Assembly (NCBI GenBank): GCA_026168455.1
Contig: CM047430.1
Location: 26,430,735 to 26,494,734 of the forward strand
Length of the DNA stretch: 64,000 bases
Direction of reading: 5' to 3'
Source: Theocolax elegans
Taxonomy: Eukaryota > Arthropoda > Insecta > Hymenoptera > Cerocephalidae
Each line of letters opens with the position of its first letter. Within the stretch, counting starts at the first letter, position 1. Shown piece after piece: positions 10,640 to 22,180 of the stretch. The notes under the pieces were generated by a model that saw only the letters and a program-made list of their open reading frames with translations, did no database searches and was not told where the DNA came from. The translations under genes were made by a program, and so were the position numbers.

Positions 10640-12720
10640 TATAAAAAAATCCGTAGAGGAGGCGATCGACGCCCAAATGAGTAAAATAGAAGAAAGCGGA
10701 TATTAAGAGATCTCGCGAATAACGTATCGGATTCAGAAGACAGAGTGTCGCGAATTGAGACGGAAGTTCGTAATATAACAGAACTACTCATCACGACGTT
10801 CCAGGAGTTTAAAAAAAGTGCCGTTAACTGGAAAACGGCACGTGAAATTTTCGTAAAAATCGACGAAAGATTGGACTATTTGGATCATCATGCGTTGCGA
10901 TCGTCGCGGGGTATGGAACGTTTCTAGGATGGACTCACCATCATCGCGAAACAACTAGACGAAGTTCAAAAAAATAAATTATGTGTGTGTAACCGCGAGT
11001 AGTTATAGTTTTTTTGTATGTGTTATTAACGACTAACATGTCCAATAATCAACGTGGTCGAGGCCGGGGGGCTATCCCCAAACAACCTACACGTCGCCCG
11101 GTACGAAATCAAGCCAGAGTCGATAATTTAGAATTTCCGCGAGAAAAAGCCTCTGTTAATATTCTCCCTCCTTTAGATGAATTAGGTGACCCCCGAATCG
11201 GTTCACTCCCGAATTTAAATGCAATTCGAAGATCATCGCTGAATCCGGAATGTACGCGTAGTAACACCTTTTTAGATCTCGGGAACAAATCAAATTTCCA
11301 ACGTGAATTTCGCGAAATATTGATGGAACTAAGAAATCGTAATCATAATATCCGGGATAGAACAAATAAACACGAACAACAAATATACGGATTAGAACAA
11401 AATTACAATAGATTACGGCATCAAAGGGGCGAGATATCTACCCTCGTTAATCGACAGGGTCGTGCGATTACAGCGAATATGAATGAAATCGCTACCATTT
11501 CGGAAGAAATGACCGAAGTTGATCGATGATCGCGCGAAATGAATAGACGAATGGGTCAATACGATGTGCGTCTTGATGATTACCAAAATCAATTAAAAAA
11601 TATTCGCCAAATAAACCCAGGTCAACTGCAAATGCAACAAATCCCTCCAAAATCACCTGACCGAAATCTTCCTCAACCGGTACCAATACGTGAAAATGCA
11701 TTCGTGAAAATTAGATATGAGTTACCAACGTTTTCCGCTGCTGCTTACAAAAGACCAACGCGATATATTCGGAATCTATTGGCATATTTTGAAATGTTCA
11801 ACGTTGATGAACGCACCACTCACTTTATAAGGCCCAGCTAAGGGTTTCCGCATGAGATTTTTAGATCGATACTGGAATGAAAACGTTCAGGATCAAATCT
11901 TAAGAATTAGAATTCGATTTTTATAATGCATGTGAAAATCTAAGTAGAAGCGAATATGTGTATCGATTATATAATAACGTTATTATGTTGGATGACGCGC
12001 CCGCAGAACAAACAATTATTTGACGGTTGGCGCGCCATTTTGATGAACACATACAACAAACGACGATTGTACAGCGTATAGTTCGCATTACAGAGAAATA
12101 TATCGCGTTATGTACCCTTTAATGATTCGCGTGACAACTCACGTTTTCGCGATCGTAGAAGCGATTCACCTAATCGTAATGCACAAGTATGCAACCTTCG
12201 CAAAAATAATTTTAGGTCTTCCATCCCGTTATCGAATTCGTACGATAATCGTGGAAATAATAGCACAGCTGCACATAGAAACGGCCCATACCGATACACT
12301 TCTAGTTCTAATAGTTCGAATAACCAAAATTTCGGTAATACTCATAGTCGCGGTAATAGTTCAAATAGCCCGCAAATGAATGAATTAAATTTAGACGTAA
12401 TTAAAGAAGACGATTCGGGAAACGAGTAAGAATTCCATCAAGAGCCTCGTATTTTAACTTTAATAAAATAATTCAACGACCAGAACTTGATGCAACAATT
12501 AAAACGGGAAACTCCTTACACCGTAAACGTAACCATTGTAGAAAAAGAAATTAACCAACGGAAATAATACTTTCAACGCATCAGATAAAACCGGTAATTC
12601 AGATGAAATCGTGAACGATGCGTCAGATAGTGACATCAACTCCGTCATTCAACCCTATGATAGTCCGCCAGTGAGAAGCGTCGATAATCATGTCGTAGAG
12701 GCCGTATAAGAATGCCGTAG
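10640..12720 (+). pseudogene. Ty3/Gypsy gag, degraded
   Basis: Overlapping open pieces at 10745-10927, 11014-11529, 11539-11841 and 12110-12379 together form the upstream part of a Ty3/Gypsy element. The 11014-11529 piece starts with an arginine/glycine-rich stretch and continues into a charged, likely coiled-coil region rich in Asn, Glu and Arg. The next piece follows after a single stop near 11527 and contains a YELPTFSAAAYKRPTRYI segment followed by an LAYFEMFNV helix, as expected for a capsid. Stops and frameshifts break it repeatedly. The call rests mainly on position, directly upstream of a recognisable protease and reverse transcriptase. No clear LTR was found before it. Confidence 0.65.
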
Positions 12721-12775
12721 AGGAACTCCAATCGAAAAATGCGAATCCGATTCAAGAGTTCAACGGCTTAACTTA

Positions 12776-13462
12776 TTGTGTTGCGAAGTAAATTCCGTAT
12801 TTGATAACTGTCGAGATTTTTCTTTAGGAGACGATGAAAAAGATAGCCGACAGATATCCGTAAAATGTTCCGAAATCAATTTAAAAATCGAAGGAATTGA
12901 AACTACGGCATTAATCGATACAGGTAGTAAAATAACCTGCGTATTGGGCGAATTCTACGATAGTAATATAGACACGTATAAAAAATGCCCTACATTACCG
13001 ATTATAGGATTGCAAGCTGTAGGTTTCACAGGCGGAAAATCCGTTAATCTAAAAAAGCAATTCCGAGCGCATGTAGAAATCGGTTCGCTCGAAACTGAAA
13101 TTAATTTTATGATTATCCCGCATTTTGTACGACAATGTATTATCGGCATTGACGTGCAATATCTTCACAAAGTCGTTATTGATACGAATAAACTTATCGT
13201 TCATTTTCCTGATCCCTCTAATTCAATTAATAGTATAGTTTATATAGATCCACGTGAGATAAAAGGAAACGAGGTGAGCGTTCAGGAAGTAGAATATTAC
13301 GATAAATTTATTGACTACGAAATCCAAAATGATTCACACTCGGATGAAATAGAGTTAACAATAAACGAAGTCGATAAAAAAGTAGCAGAGACTCCTAATT
13401 TAACACGAAATCAAGCTATATCGCTTCATAATTTAATTTTAGATTTTAAAGAAATATTCTGA
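12776..13462 (+). pseudogene. Ty3/Gypsy aspartic protease region
   Basis: A 228-codon frame with the retropepsin active-site motif ALIDTGSK at about 12907-12930 and an IIGIDVQYL segment at about 13139-13165, the usual C-terminal part of the protease fold. The frame ends in a stop at 13460, and the pol frame resumes within 100 bp. The protease would cut the Gag-Pol precursor in the particle. The domain itself looks intact; the break lies in the linker to reverse transcriptase. Confidence 0.8.
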
Positions 13463-13499
13463 TAATTACCGGGACGTATAATTAATTTCGAATATACGT

Positions 13500-14203
13500 T
13501 AAGAATCGATAATCTTGAACCATTCTGTTCAAAAATATACCCGGTAGCAATGAATCTCTTAGATAAAGTTGATCAAGAGATCAAACGAATGCTTAAATTT
13601 AATATTATTGAAAGATCGGTTAGTGAATATATAAATTCGATAGTATCGGTGATAAAAAAGAACGGCTTGATAAGAATCTGTTTAGATGCACGCGAATTAA
13701 ATAAACGCTTGCACAACGATCACGATGGTCCAGAACCGATCGATGCAATATTAAAAAATTTCGAATCGGCCAAGGTTATGTCCGCTATCGATTTAACTGC
13801 GAGTTTTTGGCAAATATCGCTAGATAGAAATTCGCGACCATTTATCGCATTTATGCACCGCGGGAAAACATACCATTATAAAGTTGTACCGTTCGGACTT
13901 AAGGTTAGTGGAGCGGCATTAAAACGTGCGACCGAACAAATTGTTTCTCATTTTAATTGCGTTTTCGATTTTGTTGACAACTGGGTTTGCGTGTCACAGT
14001 CTCATAAAGAATATTTCGAATTATTAAGAAACATTTTTATTCGCGTCAAGAGAAATAATCTAACCTTAAACTTTGATAAAATAAAATTCTTTTGCGAAGA
14101 ATTAAAATTTCTCGGTCATATTCTCACTATACAAGGAATCATGATCGATCCAGACAAAACTCGCGCTATAGATGAGTTTCCGGTTCCTAGAAATACTAAA
14201 TAA
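13500..14203 (+). pseudogene. Ty3/Gypsy reverse transcriptase, catalytic site mutated
   Basis: The frame shows the classic Ty3 order: a region reading RICLDARELNKRL, AIDLTASFWQISL with the first catalytic aspartate, VPFGLKVSGA, and then the catalytic box near 13970-13981. There FVDN stands where Y-x-D-D is expected, so the last aspartate is Asn. KIKFFCEELKFLGHIL follows, as usual. The frame stops at 14201 and continues after the stop into RNase H. The Asn substitution alone should abolish polymerase activity. Confidence 0.85.
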
Positions 14204-14964
14204 TTACAAGGATTTTTAGGTTTAATTAACTTTTGCGCGAAATTTTCAAGTGCACTTTCAGATGAGGTCGTTCCGTTGCTACAACTTTTAAAAAAGGGAA
14301 TAAGATGGAAGTGGGGGGCTGACCATCAGGTTGCATTTGAAAAAACTAAACAATTAACCAAAAAACCGTATATTGTATATACAGACGCGAGCACCGTAGC
14401 GCTAGGATCTGCGTTATGTCAAATTGACGATAATGGAAATGAACATATCGTTAGCTTAGCATCTCGGACATTAAAGGGTGCGGAATTAAACTATTTTACA
14501 ACGGAAATCAAATTATTGGCGATCATTTGGGTGCTTGACAAATTTAAAACGTACGTAAAAGCAAGTACAGTGTTTGTCAAAACACATCATAAATCTTTAG
14601 AATATCTTTAAACGTGTAGATTTTTAAGTGGCGGACTGCGTAGGTAGATGGTGGCAATCCAGGATTATGATATTATTCCGCAACATATCCCGGGAAAAAG
14701 TAACGTACTAGCCGACATTTTGAGTCGTATCCCGATCGTTGAAGAGAAATTTACCGAAAGCGAAGCTTCAATAGCCTGCCTACCAGCCGGTAAGCCTTCA
14801 TCGGTCCTTACCAAGATGATAAAAAATCTACGTGAACATCAAGAGCTTGATCCGCGTCTTAATAAAATTATAAAGAATCCGAATTCAAATAAAAAGTCAA
14901 ATAATTATAAATTAGAATCGAGGGGTCTGATTAAGACGAATCAATTCGGGTCAAAATACGTCTT
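14204..14964 (+). pseudogene. Ty3/Gypsy RNase H and start of integrase, cut by BEL insertion
   Basis: 14276-14611 encodes RNase H: YTDASTVALGSALCQ with the first catalytic Asp, then SRTLKGAELNYFTTEIKLLAI with the Glu, a usual RNase H motif in Ty3 elements. 14648-14964 carries the linker (QHIPGKSNVLADILSRI) into the N-terminal part of integrase. The frame is then interrupted at 14965 by the BEL/Pao LTR. The continuation lies at 20012, on the far side of the insertion. Confidence 0.85.
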
Positions 14965-16246
14965 TGTTTTGATTACTCATAATCAAAGCTGTTTAATATA
15001 AGGAAAAGAGGGTGGTTCGAGGACAATGAGGTATCGTGCAACTTAATACTAAAATAAAACACAGTAATTAACGTTAACAGAAGAAAATAGAATATTTATT
15101 AAAAGACAAAATACTGGCATTAAAAAACCCCAGATTAAGTGGGGAAAAAGCCTTAGTATTATTTAATTGATTATAATAAGTATAAATCGACATAAGAAAG
15201 ATAAACATTAACTTGATAATTAAACTATTGATAACTACATTACAAAATAACCGTTTAAAAACAACTTTGGAAACTTAATGTGTATTATTCTTAAATTATA
15301 CCTATTTAAGCAGTACCGCTGTCGCCAATGAATCCGAAGGCGCTACTCGTGGGCCGCTGGTCCTCGCTGTGTTACGGTGGTTCGTCGCTCAGGAGATCCG
15401 TCACTTTGGATAACGTCCTGAGCGAGTGTCGACTTCGGGTTCCCCTCTTGGAACTTACCGAAAGCCGGCCACAGGGAAACTAGTTCCGTAAACCTGGGGT
15501 TAGCAGTTGTACAACTATCGCCGAACCCTGCCCAATTTGGGGTTAGCAGCTGCACAACTATCGCCTAACCCAATCACAACGTGAAGCTATTCGCGCTTCA
15601 AACCAACCTGGAACCACCTGCTCACAGACACAAGGACCAGAACAAACGGCCCCACACGATATCGTTAACACTCGCGATGCAATCCGTACGACACACACAG
15701 ACGCCCGGCCAAAAACGTTCGTCAACTCCCGTAGGTAGCACCCGAAGCTTCCACCGACGCACGAACCGATCACCTCGAACGCACGAGCGTAATTGCCGAA
15801 TGAAGTTCAAGTCGCAACTCAATCGTCCTAACTGCACCAGAAAGAAGGGTAGGGGCGCAATGCCCTTTTGGACCCCGTACGTACTAATATACGAAGTATA
15901 TCGACGACCTTTCATGCCTCGGAACTCATGATGCTACCCATGGTCAAAACCCGAGCGGGATTTCCCGGGTGACGCGCCACTGATGTTTATTAGCGGTAAT
16001 AAAACCATCCGTGCAAGAATACCGAAATATAAACGAGAGACATTAATTGTTCACGAGTTGGAAAATCCCGAAGCCTGCTGGTACCTGCCTGTTTAAGCAT
16101 GTCCTAACTCGAATTGAGCGAAACCTTGCACATTTTAATGAAAATATTATTATTACGTTCAAAAATACGCGGCGCGCCGAACTATAGACGATATAGAAAA
16201 TAAATATACTATTTCCCGTGATTCAAAGCGCATATTGGCGCGAACA
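14965..16246 (-). repeat. BEL/Pao 3' LTR
   Basis: Direct repeat of 18730-20011 at a constant offset of 3765 with no indels seen. Starts TGTTTTGATTAC and ends GCGCGAACA on the plus strand. This is the downstream (3') LTR for the minus-strand element. It contains a short tandem phrase, GGGGTTAGCAG(C/T)TG(C/T)ACAACTATCGCC, near 15495-15565. Short reading frames inside it are LTR sequence, not genes. Confidence 0.95.
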
Positions 16247-16265
16247 CACCGCCCGCCTTCGTCCG
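16247..16265 (-). promoter_or_regulatory. BEL/Pao polypurine tract
   Basis: On the minus strand a purine-rich run, GAAGGCGGGCGG, lies directly before the 3' LTR. This is the expected primer for plus-strand DNA synthesis. Its survival shows that the internal deletion stopped short of the LTR. Confidence 0.6.
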
Positions 16266-16308
16266 CGGACGAACTTCCCGGTCTAGTTATATGCTTGCTT
16301 ACCACGAT

Positions 16309-18285
16309 CTATAAATGACAATCTTCGATATTCCAGAATCGCTCTAACAATGTATCTAAATTATCGTCGGCCGCGCAGTGCAAAGTACGGCACGGCTCTT
16401 GAGCTCGCGGTTCCGCCCGCCGTGGCTTGGTTGCACCAAGTGGTCCTGAGATAACCCAGCCAAAGGCTGTTTCTTGCGCGATCAAATCTAACCCCACGAA
16501 TTTCCGTATACCCGGACGAAGCAATTGTCCGTATACATCCGCGCCAAGTATCATATTCACGGTATCGGGTACGTAAAAGTTCGGATCAGCAAGTTTTAAA
16601 TCTTTAAAGAGCGTTAGGGCAAGTCCCATAAGACGTCGAGCTGGAAGCTGAGACGTTAGTTTTTGAAGTACTAGCGCGTCCGTTTTAATTTCAAAAGATG
16701 GGTTAATTAATGAACGTAAAAGTAGTTGCGTAGCTTGACGTGCCGTGCCCGCCCGGCTAGTACCGAGTCCACTCAATGAGACGTTTACGCGGCGTTTAGG
16801 TAAATCCACGAGACTCGCGATGGAATCTGTAACGAAAGATGCTTCCGATCCTTGGTCGAGCAACGCTCTTATGCGAGTTTCCTTGCCGTTCGGTCCCACG
16901 ACTATTAGTTGAGCGGTCGCTAAAATAATCGAATGGTTTCGCACCGAAAGACTAGCCGTATGTATATTTACGCCGGATAGTTCCATTAAATCTTTATCAT
17001 CGTGTTTATTGCATTCAACTGCGTCTTTTCCAAAAGTATCATTCTCACACCGACCCGTGTGAAGCAGTGAATGATGTCGTCCTTTACAAGTCGCACATTT
17101 AAGTGATGCTTTACAATCCCTGACTCTATGTGCACCGAAACAATTATAACAAAGACGAAGTCGAGATACGTCTTGGCGTCGATCGTGTAACGTTTTGGCT
17201 TTAAACTTATAACATTTATGAAGACCGTGAGGACCCGAACATAGTGGACATTTGTATCGATCGTCCTCCCGCGATTGCGATCTAGAAGCATGATGAATTC
17301 TACGCACAACCGGTGTAGGTCTGTTCGACAGACCCGCGCTCTCATTTAATTTACCACAGTCCGAAGTTATCATACTTAGAGTTCGCGCTCGATATTCTAC
17401 AAATTCAGCGAATTGCGAAAAAGTCGGAAAATGTTCAAGAATATTCTCGCTTCTACACATCGGTCTTATGTTTATATTAGCTTCCCATAACTTGCGCGAT
17501 TCCGGATCTAAACGCGATGCTAATGTAAATACGAGCCATAGATCCCATTGCTCAACAGGCAGCTTCAGATTAGTTAAGGCGCGGACTATTCGCTGAGCCT
17601 CATCTGCAAAGGCACGGAGCTCCGTCGCGGATTCCTTTCTCATACGCGGTATGTCCAAAAGAGCTTGAAAATGGTTATAGACAATTAAACGCGGATTATA
17701 AAATCGAGCTTTCAATGCTTCCCAAGTCGCGAGGTAATTTGCGTTTGTAGTAGCTACATCTTTAACTAGATCCGCCGCGGAGCCTTTTAAACACGTTTTT
17801 AAGTACTGCAATTTTGTAGCGTCGGATAATCGAGGAGCATTATGCACTAATGTTGTGAACAAATCACAAAAATTTTCCCATTCCGCGTATTGTCCCGAGA
17901 AAGAAGGAAGATCTAATTTAGGAAGCTTTGCCATTCGCGGCTCAAAATCAGTTTGCGTTATATTTGATGCAGCTGGTTGGACCGGCGCTAAATCCGATTG
18001 TAAAGTTAATAAAAAATCAAAAGTATCCTCGTATATTATTTGCATACGCGTCATCATTCCGTCGATTACATAAGGATCGTTCGCGGCTTCCTCGCGCCCC
18101 ATAATTTCCGTGTGAGCACTGCGCGCTTCATTCCACATTTTTTCTAATGTATTACAACGCGCTGTAGCTATATTTAAATTGAACGAATCATGCGGTCTCT
18201 CTCTTAATCGAGTACACGTTAATTCTAATTCCGTTAATCGCGATTTTTGCACGGCAATAAGCCTTTTTAATATTACCGGCGCCAT
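16309..18285 (-). CDS. BEL/Pao Gag-protease polyprotein (truncated pol)
   Basis: An unbroken 658-codon frame starting at ATG 18285. Residues about 1-330 match the Pao/BEL Gag pattern (DUF1759-like), with a LPKLDLPSFSGQYAEWENF segment typical of the family. Three cysteine-rich knuckles follow at about 345-420 (CPLC, CYNC, CATC boxes). A DUF1758-type aspartic protease then has ALLDQGSEASFV, with its catalytic Asp near residue 476, and ends with YGQLLRPGIRKF and AFGWVISGP. The frame closes after FWNIEDCHL, just where reverse transcriptase normally begins. The protein would form particles and cut itself but cannot copy or integrate. No internal stops, which fits the young age of the insertion. 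Confidence 0.9.
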   Translation of the reverse strand: MAPVILKRLIAVQKSRLTELELTCTRLRERPHDSFNLNIATARCNTLEKMWNEARSAHTEIMGREEAANDPYVIDGMMTRMQIIYEDTFDFLLTLQSDLAPVQPAASNITQTDFEPRMAKLPKLDLPSFSGQYAEWENFCDLFTTLVHNAPRLSDATKLQYLKTCLKGSAADLVKDVATTNANYLATWEALKARFYNPRLIVYNHFQALLDIPRMRKESATELRAFADEAQRIVRALTNLKLPVEQWDLWLVFTLASRLDPESRKLWEANINIRPMCRSENILEHFPTFSQFAEFVEYRARTLSMITSDCGKLNESAGLSNRPTPVVRRIHHASRSQSREDDRYKCPLCSGPHGLHKCYKFKAKTLHDRRQDVSRLRLCYNCFGAHRVRDCKASLKCATCKGRHHSLLHTGRCENDTFGKDAVECNKHDDKDLMELSGVNIHTASLSVRNHSIILATAQLIVVGPNGKETRIRALLDQGSEASFVTDSIASLVDLPKRRVNVSLSGLGTSRAGTARQATQLLLRSLINPSFEIKTDALVLQKLTSQLPARRLMGLALTLFKDLKLADPNFYVPDTVNMILGADVYGQLLRPGIRKFVGLDLIAQETAFGWVISGPLGATKPRRAEPRAQEPCRTLHCAADDNLDTLLERFWNIEDCHL

Positions 18286-18712
18286 CTTAAGCCTTTGAAA
18301 GAAAAATATTAACGATGCGAGAACGAACTAACTATTACGATTATTAAAATCACACATAAATCACAACTGAAAACTATAGGTACACGGCCGCTTTTAACAC
18401 AAAACGCTAAAAAATTTGTAAATAAGTAACACTCAAATTTTCGCTAGACGCACAAATCGTAATTCCGTACAACAGTTTTTTTTCTTTTAACACACACAAA
18501 TAATTAAATCAATTCACTATTATTCACAATTCATCCGTAACCGATTAACAATACTTGACAATGCACGATTAACCTAAATTAATACGCAATTTTGTAATCA
18601 CAATAAACCATTAAGTTTCCATAAAACTTTCTCCTGAATTCAACAATATCAAAATCAATAAGAAAATCATGAAAAAATCTACAAATTAAATAAGTTTGCA
18701 CAATAACTCATT
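18286..18712 (-). other. BEL/Pao 5' leader
   Basis: About 430 bp between the primer-binding site and the Gag start codon. AT-rich, with no reading frame of note. It probably holds the untranslated leader and packaging signal of the element, by analogy with other LTR elements. Confidence 0.6.
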
Positions 18713-18729
18713 CCTCACCCGGGGCACCA
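18713..18729 (-). promoter_or_regulatory. BEL/Pao primer-binding site
   Basis: Read on the minus strand, the bases next to the 5' LTR are TGGTGCCCCGGGTGAGG. They begin with TGG, the complement of a tRNA CCA end, at the position where minus-strand DNA synthesis starts. The exact tRNA is not identified. Confidence 0.7.
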
Positions 18730-20011
18730 TGTTTTGATTACTCATAATCAAAGCTGTTTAATATAAGGAAAAGAGGGTGGTTCGAGGACAATGAGGTATC
18801 GTGCAACTTAATACTAAAATAAAACACAGTAATTAACGTTAACAGAAGAAAATAGAATATTTATTAAAAGACAAAATACTGGCATTAAAAAACCCCAGAT
18901 TAAGTGGGGAAAAAGCCTTAGTATTATTTAATTGATTATAATAAGTATAAATCGACATAAGAAAGATAAACATTAACTTGATAATTAAACTATTGATAAC
19001 TACATTACAAAATAACCGTTTAAAAACAACTTTGGAAACTTAATGTGTATTATTCTTAAATTATACCTATTTAAGCAGTACCGCTGTCGCCAATGAATCC
19101 GAAGGCGCTACTCGTGGGCCGCTGGTCCTCGCTGTGTTACGGTGGTTCGTCGCTCAGGAGATCCGTCACTTTGGATAACGTCCTGAGCGAGTGTCGACTT
19201 CGGGTTCCCCTCTTGGAACTTACCGAAAGCCGGCCACAGGGAAACTAGTTCCGTAAACCTGGGGTTAGCAGTTGTACAACTATCGCCGAACCCTGCCCAA
19301 TTTGGGGTTAGCAGCTGCACAACTATCGCCTAACCCAATCACAACGTGAAGCTATTCGCGCTTCAAACCAACCTGGAACCACCTGCTCACAGACACAAGG
19401 ACCAGAACAAACGGCCCCACACGATATCGTTAACACTCGCGATGCAATCCGTACGACACACACAGACGCCCGGCCAAAAACGTTCGTCAACTCCCGTAGG
19501 TAGCACCCGAAGCTTCCACCGACGCACGAACCGATCACCTCGAACGCACGAGCGTAATTGCCGAATGAAGTTCAAGTCGCAACTCAATCGTCCTAACTGC
19601 ACCAGAAAGAAGGGTAGGGGCGCAATGCCCTTTTGGACCCCGTACGTACTAATATACGAAGTATATCGACGACCTTTCATGCCTCGGAACTCATGATGCT
19701 ACCCATGGTCAAAACCCGAGCGGGATTTCCCGGGTGACGCGCCACTGATGTTTATTAGCGGTAATAAAACCATCCGTGCAAGAATACCGAAATATAAACG
19801 AGAGACATTAATTGTTCACGAGTTGGAAAATCCCGAAGCCTGCTGGTACCTGCCTGTTTAAGCATGTCCTAACTCGAATTGAGCGAAACCTTGCACATTT
19901 TAATGAAAATATTATTATTACGTTCAAAAATACGCGGCGCGCCGAACTATAGACGATATAGAAAATAAATATACTATTTCCCGTGATTCAAAGCGCATAT
20001 TGGCGCGAACA
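18730..20011 (-). repeat. BEL/Pao 5' LTR
   Basis: Copy of 14965-16246. As the element reads on the minus strand, this is the 5' LTR and should hold its promoter. The tRNA primer-binding site abuts it at 18729. The stretches I compared, and the translations across the LTR, are identical to the other copy. Confidence 0.95.
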
Positions 20012-20832
20012 GTCTTAACTTACGAAATCGCGCTCGAACTCATTCACGAAACGCACGAATTATATGGACATATCGGTCCTCTGAATTGTTATAAAATGAT
20101 CAGCAAAGATTTTACGTGTCCAAAATTAAAACGTATGATTAGTAAGGTTATAAAATTCTGCAATCGTGTCAAAGAAACAAAATAAATACGATACGATTTG
20201 CGCCCGATTATTCCAAAAGAAGTTGGCGATCTAATTTCAATAGACTTTTACGGTCCTCTGCCTACGTCACGTGCAGGCGTAAAATATATTTTAGCTGCAA
20301 TAGACGTTTTCTCTGAGCTCGTCATTTTATATTCAATTCGTCGGGCGAATACAAAGACAAGGATTAAGAAAATATTCGACCACTATATCCCTACGTCCGG
20401 AAAACCCCTACCAATCCAAAGTGATCATGATACGCAATTCACGACAAATTTGTGGTTAAATAAACTCAGATCGGAAAAAATAAAACCCATCTTTTCATCA
20501 ATAGAACACCCACAAAGTAACGTCGTTGAAAGAATTAATTGTGAACTTGGACGATTCTTTCGTACATTAGTCGCTCGTCAGCACAAATCATGGGCATGCT
20601 GGTTCCGTTCATCCAAAATTGTCTAAACGAAGCACACCATGAGACAATTGAGTTTACACCAATGGGAATTCAGATCGGTAAAAAACCTACGCGTTTTTGG
20701 GCAAAATGGATTGAACCTGGTTTTTGAAAAGAAACTCTCACCCATTCTGAAAAACTAACCCTCGTGTATGATCATATCAAACGAAAGGGGGAAAGCGCGC
20801 TGAAAAAATCAGTAAAAGCGTAACAATTCGTT
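20012..20832 (+). pseudogene. Ty3/Gypsy integrase, continuation after BEL insertion
   Basis: Resumes the gypsy pol frame exactly at the second GTCTT. 20012-20185 is the N-terminal zinc-binding region, with H-x-x-x-H in IHETHELYGHIG and a Cys in DFTCPKL; the distal C-x-x-C is damaged (CNRV). 20198-20626 is the catalytic core with D in SIDFYGPLP, D in QSDHDTQF and E in VVERI, so the D-D-E triad is present. Stops at 20183 and 20624 break the chain. The C-terminal part continues to about 20830 in broken form and then enters the duplicated segment. Confidence 0.85.
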
Positions 20833-21914
20833 TTAAATGTGGTGATTTGGTGATGATAAAGGCATGCAACTTTTCCATGTCAGAGCAAGGAATTACAGCT
20901 AAATTTCTCTCTTTATACGAAGGTCCGTCCAATATGTGTGTTCAATGTTTTGTCCTGCGCGACGTACGAATTAATGGATCCAAAAACCAATCTAGTAAGG
21001 TGAAAATTTCATGCCACAGGTCTAAAGCTTTACCATGCCGAGGAATCAGCAAAGGCGCCGAATGAAGCACAAGCTTCAACATCTATTGAGAAGGTGTGAG
21101 GAGCGGATACGCGTTTTAGAAATGGAACAGGTTTTGGCCGCCTTTCGAAAAGAGCAGCTGAGGTACGCGTTATTCCATGGTCAATACACCTGTAAAGAAA
21201 AAATCAAGCAGGCTAGATGGGAAATATATAGTCAACGAGCACGTGATTTGAAAGAAACGGCATTTGAAAGAACAGAAAAAAATAAATCGGAAATGTGTGT
21301 TGATTAATTTTTTAATTGATTTTTTATCATTATATTTAACGTTAAAAAAACGTATTAAAAAAGTATCCACCTGGGCCAAAAAGGGTTAATAAAAAACATT
21401 TCGAAAATTTAAATTTTGTAATCAAGGTTCAAGTAAGAAATAAACAGAACTACAACTACAGTTATGAGGATTTTTATTCAAATATACATTAAATGTACAT
21501 CTTTAGACCAATGCGAATAGAAGAACTAGTACCAATCAGGATCATTTCAACGAATATTTTGAATGTTATGATATGGAAGTCGATGACAATATAATCGAAA
21601 ATATATCAAGACCCAAGATCAAAAGTTGAACTATGGCAAGCAGTTAATAAAAACAGTAATTTGCACGCAGTATAAAGAATCTTAAACGCAGTAACAGTCA
21701 TGCGTTTTCTAATACAGAAGTACACTCATTCATTCATTAATTCATTCATTTACACATTCAGTAGTTTGGTGCATGTTTAATCTTTTAATTGCTATTTATT
21801 ACTTTATTGTTCTTTATGAACTAAGTTTTTCAAAAATTTTTACAGATGGTTACGAAAGTGGATGCTCCGACGATGATAAATTAAGTGATAGCTACAGCAT
21901 AGCAAGCGACGTCG
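20833..21914. repeat. 1.08-kb tandem duplication, unit 1
   Basis: Starts within the gypsy integrase C-terminus (TTAAATGTGGTGATTTGG) and ends in the first exon of the tnp2-like transposon (GCAAGCGACGTCG). The following unit repeats it from 21915. The last 850 bp of the two units are almost identical, but the first 170 bp differ clearly. Confidence 0.95.
21035..21307 (+). CDS. 90-aa basic, coiled-coil-like frame after gypsy pol, unit 1
   Basis: An ATG frame that overlaps the end of pol in another phase and continues beyond it. The product is very basic and rich in Arg, Lys, Glu and Gln (for example MKHKLQHLLRRCEERIRVLE), with leucine spacing that could form a coiled coil. I recognise no family. 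It is identical in both units. It could be a small extra frame of the gypsy element, in the place where some elements carry an env gene, or chance. It shows no signal peptide or membrane segment, so it is not env-like. Confidence 0.35.
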   Translation: MPRNQQRRRMKHKLQHLLRRCEERIRVLEMEQVLAAFRKEQLRYALFHGQYTCKEKIKQARWEIYSQRARDLKETAFERTEKNKSEMCVD

Positions 21915-22180
21915 TTAAATGTGTGTTTGGTGATGATGATAAAGGCATGAAACTTTTCCATGTCAGAGCAAGACACTTACCGCCAAATTTCTCTTTTATA
22001 CGAAAGGTTCAGTCAATATGTGTGTTCATGTTTGTCCCTGCGCGACGTTACAATAAGGATCCAAAAACCAATCTAGTAAGTGTGAAATTTCATGCCACAG
22101 GTCTAAAGCTTTACCATGCCGAGGAATCAGCAAAGGCGCCGAATGAAGCACAAGCTTCAACATCTATTGAGAAGGTGTGA
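21915..22180 (+). pseudogene. Ty3/Gypsy pol C-terminus (unit 2, open frame)
   Basis: In unit 2 the last part of gypsy pol is open, ending ...GLKLYHAEESAKAPNEAQ and a stop at 22178-22180. A VSVKFHATGLKLYH segment fits the usual end of Ty3/Gypsy integrase. The same region in unit 1 (20833-21060) has several substitutions and indels and is closed. The open frame is fused upstream to transposon exon sequence by the duplication, so it is not a natural gene. Confidence 0.6.

Larger units (their letters stand above)
14965..20011 (-). mobile_element. BEL/Pao LTR retrotransposon, deletion derivative, nested in gypsy
   Basis: A 5047-bp element on the minus strand. Two 1282-bp LTRs with no visible differences flank a 2483-bp interior that encodes only Gag and protease. 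Both LTRs have TG...CA ends. A 5-bp target-site duplication, GTCTT, flanks the element at 14960-14964 and 20012-20016. Identical LTRs mean a recent insertion, because LTRs are identical at the moment of integration. The whole of reverse transcriptase, RNase H and integrase is absent, so it needs pol from another copy. It lies in the gypsy integrase on the opposite strand. Confidence 0.95.

Noticed and set aside
15343..15931. Frames of 70-116 codons inside both BEL LTRs
   Set aside because: Identical in the two LTRs because the LTRs are identical; LTRs do not normally encode proteins.
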